A DNA stretch of 64,000 bases, taken from NCBI RefSeq assembly GCF_001953865.1, contig NZ_MQUQ01000014.1:56849-120848 (forward strand), written 5' to 3'. Source of the stretch: Amycolatopsis coloradensis (GTDB taxonomy: Bacteria; Actinomycetota; Actinomycetes; Mycobacteriales; Pseudonocardiaceae). The translations under genes and the position numbers were made by a program. Below the pieces are notes generated by a model, which did no database searches, had not been told where the DNA came from, and saw nothing but the letters and a program-made list of their open reading frames with translations. This document shows, piece by piece, positions 1-8,318 of the stretch. Numbering within the stretch: position 1 is the first letter of the stretch; each line of letters starts with the position of its first letter.

Positions 1-276
1 GGCCGCCGTCCACGACGGACGGCGGCCTTTGCGGGTATCGCCATAAAGGGTGAACTGGCTTACGACAAGTAGGGGAGCGCCGGTGGTGGCACACGACTCC
101 TCGTCACGAAGTATGCGTGCTTCGTGCAGTTTGCGTGCCATCGTGGCCGCCTTCGTCACGTCGTCGTCGACGTGAATTCCCAGCAGTACCAGCAAACCCG
201 GTTCGCCGATGGCACCCGTCACCTCGTCGCCGACGGTCACGCTCGCTTCCGTGACCCGCGTCACCACCGCCCGCAT
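1..276 (-). CDS. dtd: D-aminoacyl-tRNA deacylase, N-terminal part (cut by window edge)
   Basis: The first 92 codons of a D-aminoacyl-tRNA deacylase, which hydrolyses D-amino acids from mischarged tRNA in the cytoplasm. The reverse strand reads [15 protein letters not shown] at the start, LLVLLGIH near residue 28, and the family's active-site motif SQFTLYGD at residues 73-80, followed by KGRRPSW. The family is about 140-150 residues, so the C-terminal third, with the second (Gly-Pro) active-site loop, lies outside the window. The ATG (276-274) overlaps the TGA of the upstream methyltransferase gene by one base (TGATG), so the two are probably translationally coupled. The family call is firm from the motif. 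Confidence 0.93.
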   Translation of the reverse strand, partial: MRAVVTRVTEASVTVGDEVTGAIGEPGLLVLLGIHVDDDVTKAATMARKLHEARILRDEESCATTGAPLLVVSQFTLYGDTRKGRRPSWTAA

Positions 277-1772
277 CAGACGGCGGGCAGCAGCATGCCG
301 TGCCGGACCAGTTCGCGGACGACGGGCAGCGCGGCGGCGGCCAGTTCCTCCGGTTCGAGGCCCCGCGCGGCCGCCAGGAGCACGATCAGGTCTTCCAGCG
401 GCAGAGCGCCCTGGCAGCCGGCGAGCAGCCGGGTCGCCAGTTCGTCGACTTCGTGCGACCACCCCGGGCCGTCGGTGCGATGCAGCCGCTGGACGGTCGT
501 TGCCCAGCCCTCCACACCCGGCTCCGCGACGCTCTCCAGAAGGACGCTTTCCGGGACGCGGAATCGGACATCCAGTAACGAATCCCCGTTCGTGCGCAGC
601 CACTCCACCCGGTCCAGCCAGTTCGCCGCCTCGGCGCCCAGCGGGTCGTCGTAGGCCTGGCGAAGGTCCTCGCACACGATCGTCGGCGTCCGGCCCGAGG
701 CGTGGCGGAGGGTGACGAAGCCGAAACCGATGCCCTGGACGTCGTTCTCGGCGAACCAGTCGAGCCAGGCGCCGGATTTCGCCCGGCCCTCGGGGGAGCG
801 GGGGTCGATACCCGCGTCGCGCAGCCACGTGCCGACGTACAGGCCCGGATCCGCGATGTCGCGCTGCACGAACCAGGCGTCGGTCTCGGCGGGCAGCCAG
901 CGGGTCACCCGATCGCCCCAGTCCTCGCCCTCGACGTGCAGCCAGGACGCGAGGAGGTGGCCGGTGCCACCGTCTTCGAGGAACCCGGGCAGCTGCCGCA
1001 CCACGAGCGCGCTGGCGTCGTCGCCGGCCAGACCGGAGTCGCGGTAGGTGTAGTCCACCCGGGGCGGGCCGACCACGAACGGCGGATTGCAGACGATCTG
1101 GTCGAACCGGCGCCGCGCGACCGGCGCGAACCATTCGCCCCGTACGAGTTCGACGTCCAATTCGTTGAGCCGGAAGGTGGCCGCGGCGAGCGCCAGCGCG
1201 CGGGCCGAGACATCGGTGGCGGTGACCTTCTTCGCGTGACGGGTGGCGTGCAGCGCCTGGACGCCGTTGCCGGTGCCGAGGTCGAGGAGACTGCCGACCT
1301 CGCGGCGGCTGGTCGCTCGGATCAGGCTGAGCGACGCGTGCCCGACGCCGAGGACGTGGTCCTCGGGCACGGTCTGGCCGAGGATGTCCGCGTCCAGGTC
1401 CGCAACGACCCACCATGAGCCGTTGTCGTCGCCGTGCGGGCGGACGTCGAGACCGGCCCGGTAGCCGTCGGCGGCGGGGACGAGCAGCGTCGCGGCGACC
1501 GCGTCATCGATCGGCAGTGGCGCGAATGCGGCCTCGACGTCCTTCTCCGGTTCGGTCGAGCCCAGCAGGAACAGCCGGATCAGCGTGCCGAGTTCGCCGG
1601 AATCGCGGGTCGCGCGATGGGCCGGTTCGGGTTCGCCGCGGCCGAGGGCGGCGTGCGCGGAACCGAGCACGTCGACCACGCCGTCGGCGTCGTATCCAGT
1701 CCGGCGGAAGGCGTCCCGCAGCCTGGCGCAGACGTCGTCGGACAGGTCGGGGAGGGCCGCTTGTGTGCTCAC
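276..1772 (-). CDS. Class I SAM-dependent methyltransferase, 498 aa
   Basis: Predicted methyltransferase of the N5-glutamine/rRNA small-methyltransferase type, probably acting on RNA or protein; the substrate is not known from sequence. About 150 N-terminal residues precede the Rossmann domain. Motif I is DLGTGNG (164-170) and the catalytic-type NPPF lies within CNPPFV (228-233), typical of enzymes that methylate a planar amide or exocyclic amine. A C-terminal region of about 200 residues has no motif I recognise. The GTG at 1772 was chosen because the reading frame upstream runs antisense into the amidohydrolase gene. The stop overlaps the dtd start. The gene is transcribed divergently from the M20 gene at 1845. 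Confidence 0.85.
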   Translation of the reverse strand: MSTQAALPDLSDDVCARLRDAFRRTGYDADGVVDVLGSAHAALGRGEPEPAHRATRDSGELGTLIRLFLLGSTEPEKDVEAAFAPLPIDDAVAATLLVPAADGYRAGLDVRPHGDDNGSWWVVADLDADILGQTVPEDHVLGVGHASLSLIRATSRREVGSLLDLGTGNGVQALHATRHAKKVTATDVSARALALAAATFRLNELDVELVRGEWFAPVARRRFDQIVCNPPFVVGPPRVDYTYRDSGLAGDDASALVVRQLPGFLEDGGTGHLLASWLHVEGEDWGDRVTRWLPAETDAWFVQRDIADPGLYVGTWLRDAGIDPRSPEGRAKSGAWLDWFAENDVQGIGFGFVTLRHASGRTPTIVCEDLRQAYDDPLGAEAANWLDRVEWLRTNGDSLLDVRFRVPESVLLESVAEPGVEGWATTVQRLHRTDGPGWSHEVDELATRLLAGCQGALPLEDLIVLLAAARGLEPEELAAAALPVVRELVRHGMLLPAV

Positions 1773-1824
1773 GGTGGGTGATTGTGCCGGAGGAGGTGTG
1801 ATCGGGCTTCTGCTCACGGTGGGT
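1766..1824. promoter_or_regulatory. 14-bp direct repeat in a divergent promoter region
   Basis: TGCTCACGGTGGGT occurs at 1766-1779 and again at 1811-1824. The first copy contains the methyltransferase start codon; the second runs into TAATACT (1824-1830), a good -10 candidate for the M20 gene whose GTG is at 1845. Paired sites between divergent genes suggest a regulator-binding site, but no regulator is identified. A recent short duplication is the alternative. Confidence 0.35.
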
Positions 1825-1844
1825 AATACTGTCAGGATGAGGTC

Positions 1845-3110
1845 GTGAGCCTTGAAAGTGTCCTGGCACCGCTGCGAGCGGCGCTGCCCGGATTGGAAGA
1901 CCTGTACACCGACCTCCACCGGCATCCGGAGCTGTCGTTCGCCGAAACCCGCACCGCCGCCGAACTGGCCCGGCGACTGGAGGCCGACGGCTACGAGGTG
2001 CACACCGGCATCGGGCGCACCGGCGTCCTGGGCGTGCTTCGCAACGGGCCCGGCCCGAAGGTGATGCTGCGCGCCGACATCGACGCGCTGCCGGTCGAGG
2101 AGAAGACCGGCCTGCCCTACGCGAGCACCGCGCGTGGTGTCGACGCCGAAGGCCGCGACGTGCCGGTGATGCACGCCTGTGGCCACGACATGCACGCCAC
2201 CTGGCTCTCCGGCGCAGCCTCCCTGCTGGCGTCCGGGCGCGAGCACTGGTCCGGCACGCTGATGGTCGTCTTCCAGCCGGGGGAGGAGGCAGGGGACGGC
2301 GCGGTCGGGATGGTCCGTGACGGCGTTTTCGAGCCCGCCGGCAAACCCGACGTCGTGCTCGGCCAGCATGTCGTGCCCGGTCCGGCGGGCTGGGTGCTGA
2401 CCAGGCCCGGCGTGATCATGGCCGCCACCGACGCGCTCCGCGTCACGCTGCACGGCCGGGGCGGGCACGGCTCGCGCCCCGAGACCACGGTGGATCCCGC
2501 GGTGCTCGCCGCGTCCGTGGTGCTCAAGCTCCAGACCGTCGTTTCGCGGGAGATCCCGGCGACCGAGTCGGCCGTGGTGACCGTCGGGTCGCTGCACGTC
2601 GGCACCGCGCACAACATCATCGCCGACCACGCGGTCCTCGAGATCAACATCCGGTCGTTCGACCAGGCGGTGCGGGAGAAGGTCGTCGCGGCGGTCGAGC
2701 GGATCGTCAACGGCGAGGCGGCGACCGCGGGCGCGCCGAAGGCGCCGGAGATCGAGCGCATCGGCGCCTTCCCGGTCACCGAGAACGACGAGAAGGCCAC
2801 CGAAGGTCTCGCCGCCGCTTTCCGTGACCACTTCGGTGAGGGCCGGGTCATGCCCGCGCCGCTGGTCACCGGGAGCGAGGACTTCAGCGAGTTCGGCCGC
2901 GCCGCCGGGGTGCCGTCGGTGTTCTGGCTGGTCGGCGGGCTGGACGAGGGCCAGGTGCTCTCCGCGATGACCGGCGGCCGGTTCGAACAGGACATCCCGT
3001 CGAACCACTCGCCGCTCTTCGCGCCGATCCCGCATCCGACGCTTTCGGCGGGCGTGGAGGCGCTCGTGGTCGCGGCCTTGCACCGGCTCACCCACCCGGG
3101 TGTCAAATGA
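1845..3110 (+). CDS. M20D-family amidohydrolase/peptidase
   Basis: Cytoplasmic zinc-dependent amidohydrolase of the M20D group (hippurate hydrolase, IAA-amino acid hydrolase, N-acetyl-amino acid deacetylase relatives). It has the metal-binding motif HACGHD (110-115), preceded by the RADIDALP segment (76-83), and QPGEE (144-148) carrying the catalytic glutamate. The 421 residues match the usual size, with the dimerisation domain inserted in the middle. The exact acyl-amino acid substrate cannot be told from sequence. It starts with GTG at 1845, with AGGATGAGG just upstream, and its stop overlaps the ATG of the next gene (ATGA at 3107-3110), so the two form an operon. Confidence 0.9.
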   Translation: MSLESVLAPLRAALPGLEDLYTDLHRHPELSFAETRTAAELARRLEADGYEVHTGIGRTGVLGVLRNGPGPKVMLRADIDALPVEEKTGLPYASTARGVDAEGRDVPVMHACGHDMHATWLSGAASLLASGREHWSGTLMVVFQPGEEAGDGAVGMVRDGVFEPAGKPDVVLGQHVVPGPAGWVLTRPGVIMAATDALRVTLHGRGGHGSRPETTVDPAVLAASVVLKLQTVVSREIPATESAVVTVGSLHVGTAHNIIADHAVLEINIRSFDQAVREKVVAAVERIVNGEAATAGAPKAPEIERIGAFPVTENDEKATEGLAAAFRDHFGEGRVMPAPLVTGSEDFSEFGRAAGVPSVFWLVGGLDEGQVLSAMTGGRFEQDIPSNHSPLFAPIPHPTLSAGVEALVVAALHRLTHPGVK

Positions 3111-3481
3111 GCCCGGCGAGTGGGAGCATGGAAGCCGGAGGTGGTGCTGTGAACGCGCCCGCCCACGGTCCCGAACCGAGGGAACCCGCTCCGGTGCTGA
3201 TCACCGAAGCCGCCCCGTCCTACGAAGAGCAACTCGCCAAGCGGAAGCGGAAGTACATCATCATGATGTCGTTCCGCATCCCGTGTCTCATCCTCGCCGG
3301 GATCTTCTACGAGACCTGGTGGCTCGCGCTGGCGCTGATCGCGATCTCGATCCCGCTGCCCTGGATCGCCGTCCTGGTGGCCAACGACCGGCCGCCGCGC
3401 AAGAGCGAGACGGTCAACCGTTTCCAGGCCGAACCGACCCGTATCGAGGGCGGCAACCATCGAGTCATCGACGGCGGCTGA
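3107..3481 (+). CDS. DUF3099 membrane protein
   Basis: Small actinobacterial membrane protein of unknown function, 124 residues. A hydrophilic N-terminal region with Pro/Glu-rich sequence is followed by a basic patch (KRKRKY) and two adjacent hydrophobic segments (about residues 51-66 and 69-87), then a polar tail. The basic patch before the first helix suggests the N terminus is inside. The ATG at 3107 overlaps the upstream stop; a GTG at 3149 is an alternative that would remove 14 residues. A compound palindrome follows 12 nt after the stop. Confidence 0.8.
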   Translation: MSPASGSMEAGGGAVNAPAHGPEPREPAPVLITEAAPSYEEQLAKRKRKYIIMMSFRIPCLILAGIFYETWWLALALIAISIPLPWIAVLVANDRPPRKSETVNRFQAEPTRIEGGNHRVIDGG

Positions 3482-3493
3482 CGCGCTTCGCGT

Positions 3494-3550
3494 GTGTTAT
3501 GAACGGACCGTTTATAACAAAATCCGTTATGAACGGTCCGTTCATAACAC
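3494..3550. repeat. Compound palindrome, family A copy 1 (likely bidirectional terminator)
   Basis: Two 26-nt halves (3494-3519 and 3525-3550) around AAATC pair over almost their whole length. Each half is itself a near palindrome centred on GAACGGACCGTT or GAACGGTCCGTT. It fills the gap between the convergent DUF3099 and psuK genes. Related copies lie at 35215-35270 and 40425-40481, also between convergent genes. A transcription terminator working in both directions is the simplest role. Confidence 0.75.
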
Positions 3551-3555
3551 CTGCG

Positions 3556-4437
3556 CTACGGCTGAGGCCCGACCTTCGCGACCGCGCGGGCACCCAGCCG
3601 GGTACCGGCCCGAAGAACCTCGACGGTGGACTCGCCGCGCAGCCACGCCGCGAGCACACCGGCGTCGAAGGCGTCCCCGGCGCCGGTGGAGTCGATGCAG
3701 TCGACGGGTTGCGACGGCACCGAGGTGATGGTGCCGCCCGCGTCGATCCAGCTGGCGCCGCCGAGCCCCGCGGTGACCACGACCTCGCCCACGTAGTCCA
3801 GCAGTTCCGTCGCCGCCTCCGGATCACTCGACCCGGTCAGCGCGACGAGTTCGCTCGTGTTCGGCATCAGCAGGTCGACGCCGCGCACGTCGTCGAGGAA
3901 GGCCGCCGGGTCGGTGATCAGCGTCGCCGCCTGCGGATCGACCGACGTCGTCAGCCCGGCCTTCTTCGCCGCCGCTAGCGCGGCGAGCGCCGCGGGCCGC
4001 GACGACGGCTGCAGCAAGACGTAGCCCGACAGGTGCAGGTGACTTGCTCCGGTCAGCGCCTCCTCGGTGATGTCGGAGGGACTGAACCGGGAGTTCGCGC
4101 CGCGGTCGGCGAGCATGCTCCGCTCACCGGCGCCGTCGACGAGCACCACGACGCAGAACGTCGGTTCGTCGGGGTCCACCGCGAATTCGCAGCGGACGCC
4201 CGCCGCTTCCAGCTCGCTCTTCACCATGCGGCCGCCGGAATCGTCGCCGATCCGGGCGATCAGCGTGGTCTCCGCGTCCTCGGCGCGCAGCCAGAGCGCG
4301 GTGTTCGCCCCCGCGCCGCCGCTGGTGAAGTGGACCTTCGCGCGGATGTCGCCGCCGTGCGGGATGGGGCCCTCGTGCCGCGCGACCACGTCGAGGCCGA
4401 CGTCGCCGACGACGACGATGCCGCTGCTCCCGCTCAT
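3556..4437 (-). CDS. psuK: PfkB-family kinase, probable pseudouridine kinase
   Basis: Ribokinase-fold sugar/nucleoside kinase, 293 residues. The N terminus has VVVGDVGLDVVAR, then the substrate-site SGGAGANTA motif (about 39-47). The C-terminal PfkB signature is DSTGAGDAFDAG, with the catalytic Asp in GAGD. Its ATG overlaps the stop of psuG by 4 nt (ATGA at 4434-4437), and that linkage is the reason for calling pseudouridine the substrate: kinase plus glycosidase convert pseudouridine to uracil and ribose 5-phosphate. By sequence alone it could be another ribokinase-family enzyme. It is the last gene of the psuG-psuK operon. Confidence 0.8.
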   Translation of the reverse strand: MSGSSGIVVVGDVGLDVVARHEGPIPHGGDIRAKVHFTSGGAGANTALWLRAEDAETTLIARIGDDSGGRMVKSELEAAGVRCEFAVDPDEPTFCVVVLVDGAGERSMLADRGANSRFSPSDITEEALTGASHLHLSGYVLLQPSSRPAALAALAAAKKAGLTTSVDPQAATLITDPAAFLDDVRGVDLLMPNTSELVALTGSSDPEAATELLDYVGEVVVTAGLGGASWIDAGGTITSVPSQPVDCIDSTGAGDAFDAGVLAAWLRGESTVEVLRAGTRLGARAVAKVGPQP

Positions 4438-5351
4438 GCCGCGTTCCCGGCGAGCGCGACGGCGACCTCGGTGGCCAGTTCCGCGTTGGACAGCACCAGT
4501 GCCTCGTTCGCGTCGAGGCTCACGCCGCCGCTGGCGGTGTGGAAGTGCTCCAGCAGCACCGGTGTCACGTCCTTGCCGTGCACTCCTCGCGACCGCAGGA
4601 GTTCGAGCCCCTCGGCCAGCAAGCGGTCGTGCAGCTCTCTGTCCATTTCGGACGCTTCCGGAATCGGGTTCGCCAGCAGTACCCCGGAATCGGCGTGCGC
4701 GCGATGCGCGGCGATGACCGCGGCGGCCCGCGCGGCGTCGTCGACCCGCCACGGCACCTCGAATCCGGACGAGCGGAGGTAGAACGCGGGGAACTCGCTG
4801 GTGCGGTAGCCCAGCACGGGCACCGAGTTGGTCTCCAGCACCTCGAGGGTCGCCGCGATGTCGAGCACCGATTTCACACCGGAGCAGACGACCGTGGTCG
4901 GTACCTTCGCGAGCACGCCCAGATCCGCCGAGACGTCCCAGCTCCGTGCCGCGCCCTGGTGCACGCCGCCGAGGCCACCGGTGGCGAACATGCCGATCCC
5001 GGCCGCGGCGGCGAGCGCCGCGGTGCTCGCGACCGTCGTCGCCCCGGACCGGCCGAGGCCGACGGCCGGGCCGAGGTCGCGCAGGGAGAGCTTGTCCAGG
5101 TCGGCGCCGGGCGCGCAGACGCGCTCCAGCTGCTCGCCGGTGAGCCCGACCAAGGGGACGCCGTCGAGCACGGCGATCGTCGCGGGGACGGCGCCGCCGA
5201 CCCGGACGGCCTTTTCCAGCCGCCGGGCGACGTCGAGGTTGCGGCCGGGCGGGAGACCGTGGGAGAGGATGGTGCTCTCCAGCGCGACGACGGGATCACC
5301 GGCGGCGAGGGCGGAGGCGACCTCTTCGTGAAGGGACAGTTGCGGAGTCAC
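4434..5351 (-). CDS. psuG: Pseudouridine-5'-phosphate glycosidase
   Basis: Cleaves the C-C glycosidic bond of pseudouridine 5'-phosphate to give uracil and ribose 5-phosphate, for salvage of modified RNA nucleosides. The 305-residue length is normal for PsuG/YeiN/IndA. Diagnostic segments are VALESTILSHGLP near residues 23-35, the FATGGLGGVHQGA segment, VVCSGVKSVLDI and LANPIPE, the manganese/phosphate-site regions of the family. It lies upstream of and overlaps psuK. The GTG at 5351 lies 9 nt after the stop of the HD-domain gene, so the run may extend upstream to that gene. Confidence 0.93.
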   Translation of the reverse strand: MTPQLSLHEEVASALAAGDPVVALESTILSHGLPPGRNLDVARRLEKAVRVGGAVPATIAVLDGVPLVGLTGEQLERVCAPGADLDKLSLRDLGPAVGLGRSGATTVASTAALAAAAGIGMFATGGLGGVHQGAARSWDVSADLGVLAKVPTTVVCSGVKSVLDIAATLEVLETNSVPVLGYRTSEFPAFYLRSSGFEVPWRVDDAARAAAVIAAHRAHADSGVLLANPIPEASEMDRELHDRLLAEGLELLRSRGVHGKDVTPVLLEHFHTASGGVSLDANEALVLSNAELATEVAVALAGNAA

Positions 5352-5360
5352 GAACGAACA

Positions 5361-6005
5361 TCATCGGTGATGTGGGTCCGCGTCACGCCATCGGGTCAGT
5401 TCGTTCGCGAGGTTCTCCCGCGCCTTGCCCTCCCAGCGTGCCCGAGCGATGTCGCTGCGGTACAACCGCGGCCGGGCCAGCAGGTTCTCCAGCACGGCCA
5501 CCCGCCCCGCACGCCAGTCTTCGTCGGAGTAGATCGAGTACTCCGCCCGGACACCGGCCGCGTAGTCCTCGTACACCTCGGGTTTGGCGCCGAGAATCGC
5601 GAGGTCGGTGTCGAGCACTGCGGTGGCGAGGAGGTCTTCCCCCGGCGCGGAGTGCTCGATCGTGGCGAGGACGAGTTCCTCCGCGCGGGTGATGTCGGCG
5701 TCGGGGACCCCGGCGTTGGTGAGCTCGTCGCGGGTCCAAGCCGCGCTGGCCCGTTCGTCGTCGCCGGGACGGGCGTCGTAGACGACGTCGTGCGCCCAGG
5801 CGGCGACGGCGACGATCGCCCGGTGCCGGGCACTCAGGCCGAGCGCGACGGCGAGGTCGCCGCTGTCGTGGGCGACGGCGGTGACGTGCCGGAGATCGTG
5901 ATAGTGGCGGTGCGGCTCGGCGTAGCGGGTCTCGAGGTCGTTCCACGCGACCGCGGCGACCTGGTGATCGCCGCCGAGCCGCGTGATCGCGGGCAGCCAG
6001 TCCAT
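5361..6005 (-). CDS. Predicted HD-superfamily phosphohydrolase
   Basis: 214-residue protein resembling the predicted metal-dependent HD phosphohydrolases. The metal-binding pattern appears as RHYHDLRHV near residues 34-42 and WAHDVVYD near 71-78; a later LDTDLAILG supplies the likely final Asp. The substrate is unknown, with nucleotides usual for the superfamily. The ATG (6005-6003) overlaps the TGA of the spo0M gene by one base, indicating coupling to it. Confidence 0.8.
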   Translation of the reverse strand: MDWLPAITRLGGDHQVAAVAWNDLETRYAEPHRHYHDLRHVTAVAHDSGDLAVALGLSARHRAIVAVAAWAHDVVYDARPGDDERASAAWTRDELTNAGVPDADITRAEELVLATIEHSAPGEDLLATAVLDTDLAILGAKPEVYEDYAAGVRAEYSIYSDEDWRAGRVAVLENLLARPRLYRSDIARARWEGKARENLANELTRWRDADPHHR

Positions 6006-6811
6006 CAGTCGAAGATTCCGCGCGACTTGGCCACCTCGTGCAGCCATCCCTCGAGCTGTGGCTCCCACTTGACCCGGTCCAGCGCCCCGTGGTCGACCTT
6101 GAACAGGCCGAGGAACTCCTGCCCGCGCCCGCCGAACCCGCCGCTCTTGGACACCCGGACCCGTTTGGTCACCTCCAGCACGACCTGCGTCTCCGCCGCC
6201 GAGGACAGGAAGGTGACCGCCACCGAGGTGAAGACGTTCGCGAACCGCGGCGAGGGGGTGAAGCGGATCTCCTGGAAGAACGGGAGCTGCTGGGTCGCGC
6301 CGTTGATCCGGCCGCGTTCGAGCACGGCCTCGCGGAAGACGAAGCCGATCCGGCTGAAGGCGTCCAGTATCCGTTTCTGCGCGGGCAGCGGCTCGATCGC
6401 GGCGGCGTCGACGTCGGCCGGGTCGGTGACGGAGTTCGCGATGTCGAGGCTGGTCTGCAGGCCGACGGCCATGCCGTGCAGTGGGTTGCCGAAGACACTG
6501 GAGATCGGCGTCTCCCATGGCAGGGCGACCTCGAACGGGATGCGGATCTGCCGGCCGGGCGTGACGCGTTCGCGGCCGGCCAGCTGCTGGGTGCCGAATT
6601 CGAGGTCCTCGAACTTGGGGCTGTGCTCGTCCGGCGCCTGGACGCGGGCGAGCAGCTTCACCGAGAGACCGTTGATCTCTTGATCGACTTCGCCGCCGAG
6701 CAGCAGGACCTCGCCCCGCAGAGGGCGGCCGGGGGAGACCGAACGGTCGAGCAGCCGGGCGTCGATCTTGGCTCCGCCCGAACCGAATGTCGCGAGCACC
6801 TTCTGGAACAT
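6005..6811 (-). CDS. spo0M: Spo0M-family protein
   Basis: 268-residue protein of the SpoOM/Spo0M family, predicted to have an arrestin-like beta-sandwich fold; named for a sporulation-control protein of Bacillus, but of unknown role in actinobacteria. The N terminus MFQKVLATFGSGGAKID and the segment PLRGEVLLLGGEVDQEI are typical, as is the IPFEVALPWETPIS stretch. The ATG at 6811 was chosen over an in-frame upstream extension that runs antisense through the DUF3039 gene. Divergent from DUF3039 (start 6869). The first gene of the apparent spo0M-HD(-psuG-psuK) run. Confidence 0.85.
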   Translation of the reverse strand: MFQKVLATFGSGGAKIDARLLDRSVSPGRPLRGEVLLLGGEVDQEINGLSVKLLARVQAPDEHSPKFEDLEFGTQQLAGRERVTPGRQIRIPFEVALPWETPISSVFGNPLHGMAVGLQTSLDIANSVTDPADVDAAAIEPLPAQKRILDAFSRIGFVFREAVLERGRINGATQQLPFFQEIRFTPSPRFANVFTSVAVTFLSSAAETQVVLEVTKRVRVSKSGGFGGRGQEFLGLFKVDHGALDRVKWEPQLEGWLHEVAKSRGIFD

Positions 6812-6868
6812 GGCCGAGATCCTGCCAGGTCCCCGGTGTGCGCAGGAGTTTTGGGGCATTATGGAGGG

Positions 6869-7111
6869 GTGAGTACACAGACCCTTCCGAAGCCGGATAC
6901 CCGTCCCGAGGGCACCGACGGCACCGACGACGACGCGCCGAAGATGTTCCACTACGTGCGCAAGAACAAGATCGCCGAAAGCGCGGTCATGGGCACGCAC
7001 GTGGTGGCGCTGTGCGGCGAGGTCTTCCCGGTGACGAAGTCGGCGAAGCCCGGTTCGCCGGTTTGCCCGGACTGCAAGAAGATCTACGAAGGTCTCAAGC
7101 CGGGCGACTGA
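6869..7111 (+). CDS. DUF3039 small zinc-ribbon-like protein
   Basis: 80-residue conserved actinobacterial protein of unknown function. After an acidic low-complexity start (TDGTDDDAP) comes the conserved FHYVRKNKIAESAVMGTHVVALCGE segment, split here only for description, and CPDC near residue 67; C50 and the CxxC pair could form a metal site. The start is GTG at 6869 with GGAGG in the preceding bases (6863-6867). Longer upstream reading frames are antisense to spo0M. Intergenic bases 7121-7141 hold a weak GTCCGGT/ACCGGAC hairpin that could terminate it. Confidence 0.85.
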   Translation: MSTQTLPKPDTRPEGTDGTDDDAPKMFHYVRKNKIAESAVMGTHVVALCGEVFPVTKSAKPGSPVCPDCKKIYEGLKPGD

Positions 7112-7235
7112 CACCTGGCCGTCCGGTGTCCGAAACCGGACAAGATCTGAAAATCCTTCACATGGTGGCTGTCCGTCCCGGTGATCGCTGGTAATCAGTA
7201 CCCGCCAGCGAAAACCCCGCCGGGACGGAGCCTTC

Positions 7236-8072
7236 ATGCGTAGAACCGGGATCGTGCTCGCCATCGCCGCGTTGGTCGCGGTGTTCTCACCAGCCGCCGC
7301 CCAGGCCGTGACAGGCTGGACCACGGTCGGTTCGGACAACGCCCGCCCGCTCGACGAGGGCCAGGGTCTGGCCACCATCGAACGGCCGTCCGGGACCGTC
7401 TACCGCTACACCGGGATCACGACCGTTCCGGTCGACCTGTCCTCGAAGGGCTGGGGTCATGTCGGCGACCCGGGTTCGGCGCAAGGCTGGTACGTCGAGC
7501 CGTACCAGCGCGACGACAGGGGCGCGAAGCTCTTCCGCGTCGAGTCGCCGAACGGGACCTGGGCGAACTACACGCATACGCTGGAATCGTGGGAAGCGAA
7601 CAACAACTCGTTCGCCGCCGTGACCCCCGACGCGCGCTGGATGGTGGCCGGCGAGTGGGGCACGATGGACCGGCTGCTCGTGCACCCGATGCCTGGCGTC
7701 GCGCATACGAACCCGTCGGCGAACCTGCCGTATTCGTCCGCGATCCGGCTCGACCGGCCGGTGCGGGACATCCAGGGCTGCGACTTCGTCACCGCGACGC
7801 GGCTGCTGTGCTCCTCCGACGACCCCGAGGGCTCGCTGTTCGGGACGACCAAACCGCTGCTCCAGGTGGATCTCTCCGGTGCGCTTTCCGGTTCGGACGT
7901 CACCGGCCGGGTGACGTCGCTCGGGCAGCTGCCCCTGAAGAGCACCTGTAGCGGGAACTTCGAAACCGAAGGCGTCGACGTCGCCGCCGACGGGACCCTG
8001 CGGGTCGTGGTCCTGTCGCCTTCGTGGTGCGTGGCCTTCGACAGCAAGACCTGGCGGTTCCGGAAGGCGTGA
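7236..8072 (+). CDS. Secreted hypothetical protein
   Basis: 278 residues with a clear Sec signal peptide (MRRTGIVLAIAALVAVFSP..., likely cleavage after AAAQA at about residue 24). The mature part is rich in Trp, Tyr, Asp and Gly with short repeated beta-strand-like patterns and four cysteines in the C-terminal half, suggesting disulfide bonds outside the cell. I do not recognise the family; the strand-rich look could fit a beta-propeller fragment. ATG at 7236 has GGACGGAG upstream. Monocistronic, ending just before a hairpin at 8078. Confidence 0.75.
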   Translation: MRRTGIVLAIAALVAVFSPAAAQAVTGWTTVGSDNARPLDEGQGLATIERPSGTVYRYTGITTVPVDLSSKGWGHVGDPGSAQGWYVEPYQRDDRGAKLFRVESPNGTWANYTHTLESWEANNNSFAAVTPDARWMVAGEWGTMDRLLVHPMPGVAHTNPSANLPYSSAIRLDRPVRDIQGCDFVTATRLLCSSDDPEGSLFGTTKPLLQVDLSGALSGSDVTGRVTSLGQLPLKSTCSGNFETEGVDVAADGTLRVVVLSPSWCVAFDSKTWRFRKA

Positions 8073-8077
8073 GCGAT

Positions 8078-8130
8078 GTCGCGAAAGCCACTTTCGGGAC
8101 GTCAGATGTCCCGAAAGTGGCTTTCGCGAC
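8078..8130. terminator. 23-bp perfect hairpin, family B copy 1
   Basis: Arms 8078-8100 and 8108-8130 pair perfectly around a 7-nt loop; the stem contains GCGAAAGCCACTTTCGGGAC. It starts 5 nt after the stop of the secreted-protein gene and stands between convergent genes. A near-identical hairpin lies at 53616-53674. No U-run follows, so it may act as an I-shaped terminator or as a repeat element. Confidence 0.7.
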
Positions 8131-8318
8131 GTGTGGAGCGAGAGTCCACAGCGGACTGTCGCTGGTGAGCCCCCTGCGACTCCAGATGCAGATGTGACTT
8201 CCCGAGCCCCCCGCGGACGCAATGAAGGGGGCCTTCACATACTTGAGGCCGGTTCCCGCGCATTTGGTCGGCTGAATGCGAAAGGCACGCCGGCGCCCGA
8301 CAGGGCCCGGCGTGCCGC
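8131..8318. other. Non-coding gap with half of an AAGGGGGCCTTCA repeat
   Basis: No supported gene. Positions about 8223-8245 contain GAAGGGGGCCTTCAC followed by ATACTT, matching one arm of the large hairpin at 54066-54130 (GAAGGGGGCCTTCACGTACTT). At 8286-8320 there is a GC-rich imperfect hairpin (GGCACGCCGG...CCGGCGTGCC) just beyond the stop of the RND gene, a plausible terminator for it. Confidence 0.5.

Noticed and set aside
1-30. GC-rich hairpin GGCCGCCGTCC/GGACGGCGGCC followed by TTT, like a terminator
   Set aside because: The minus-strand frame through it encodes the conserved KGRRPSW part of dtd, so it is coding sequence.
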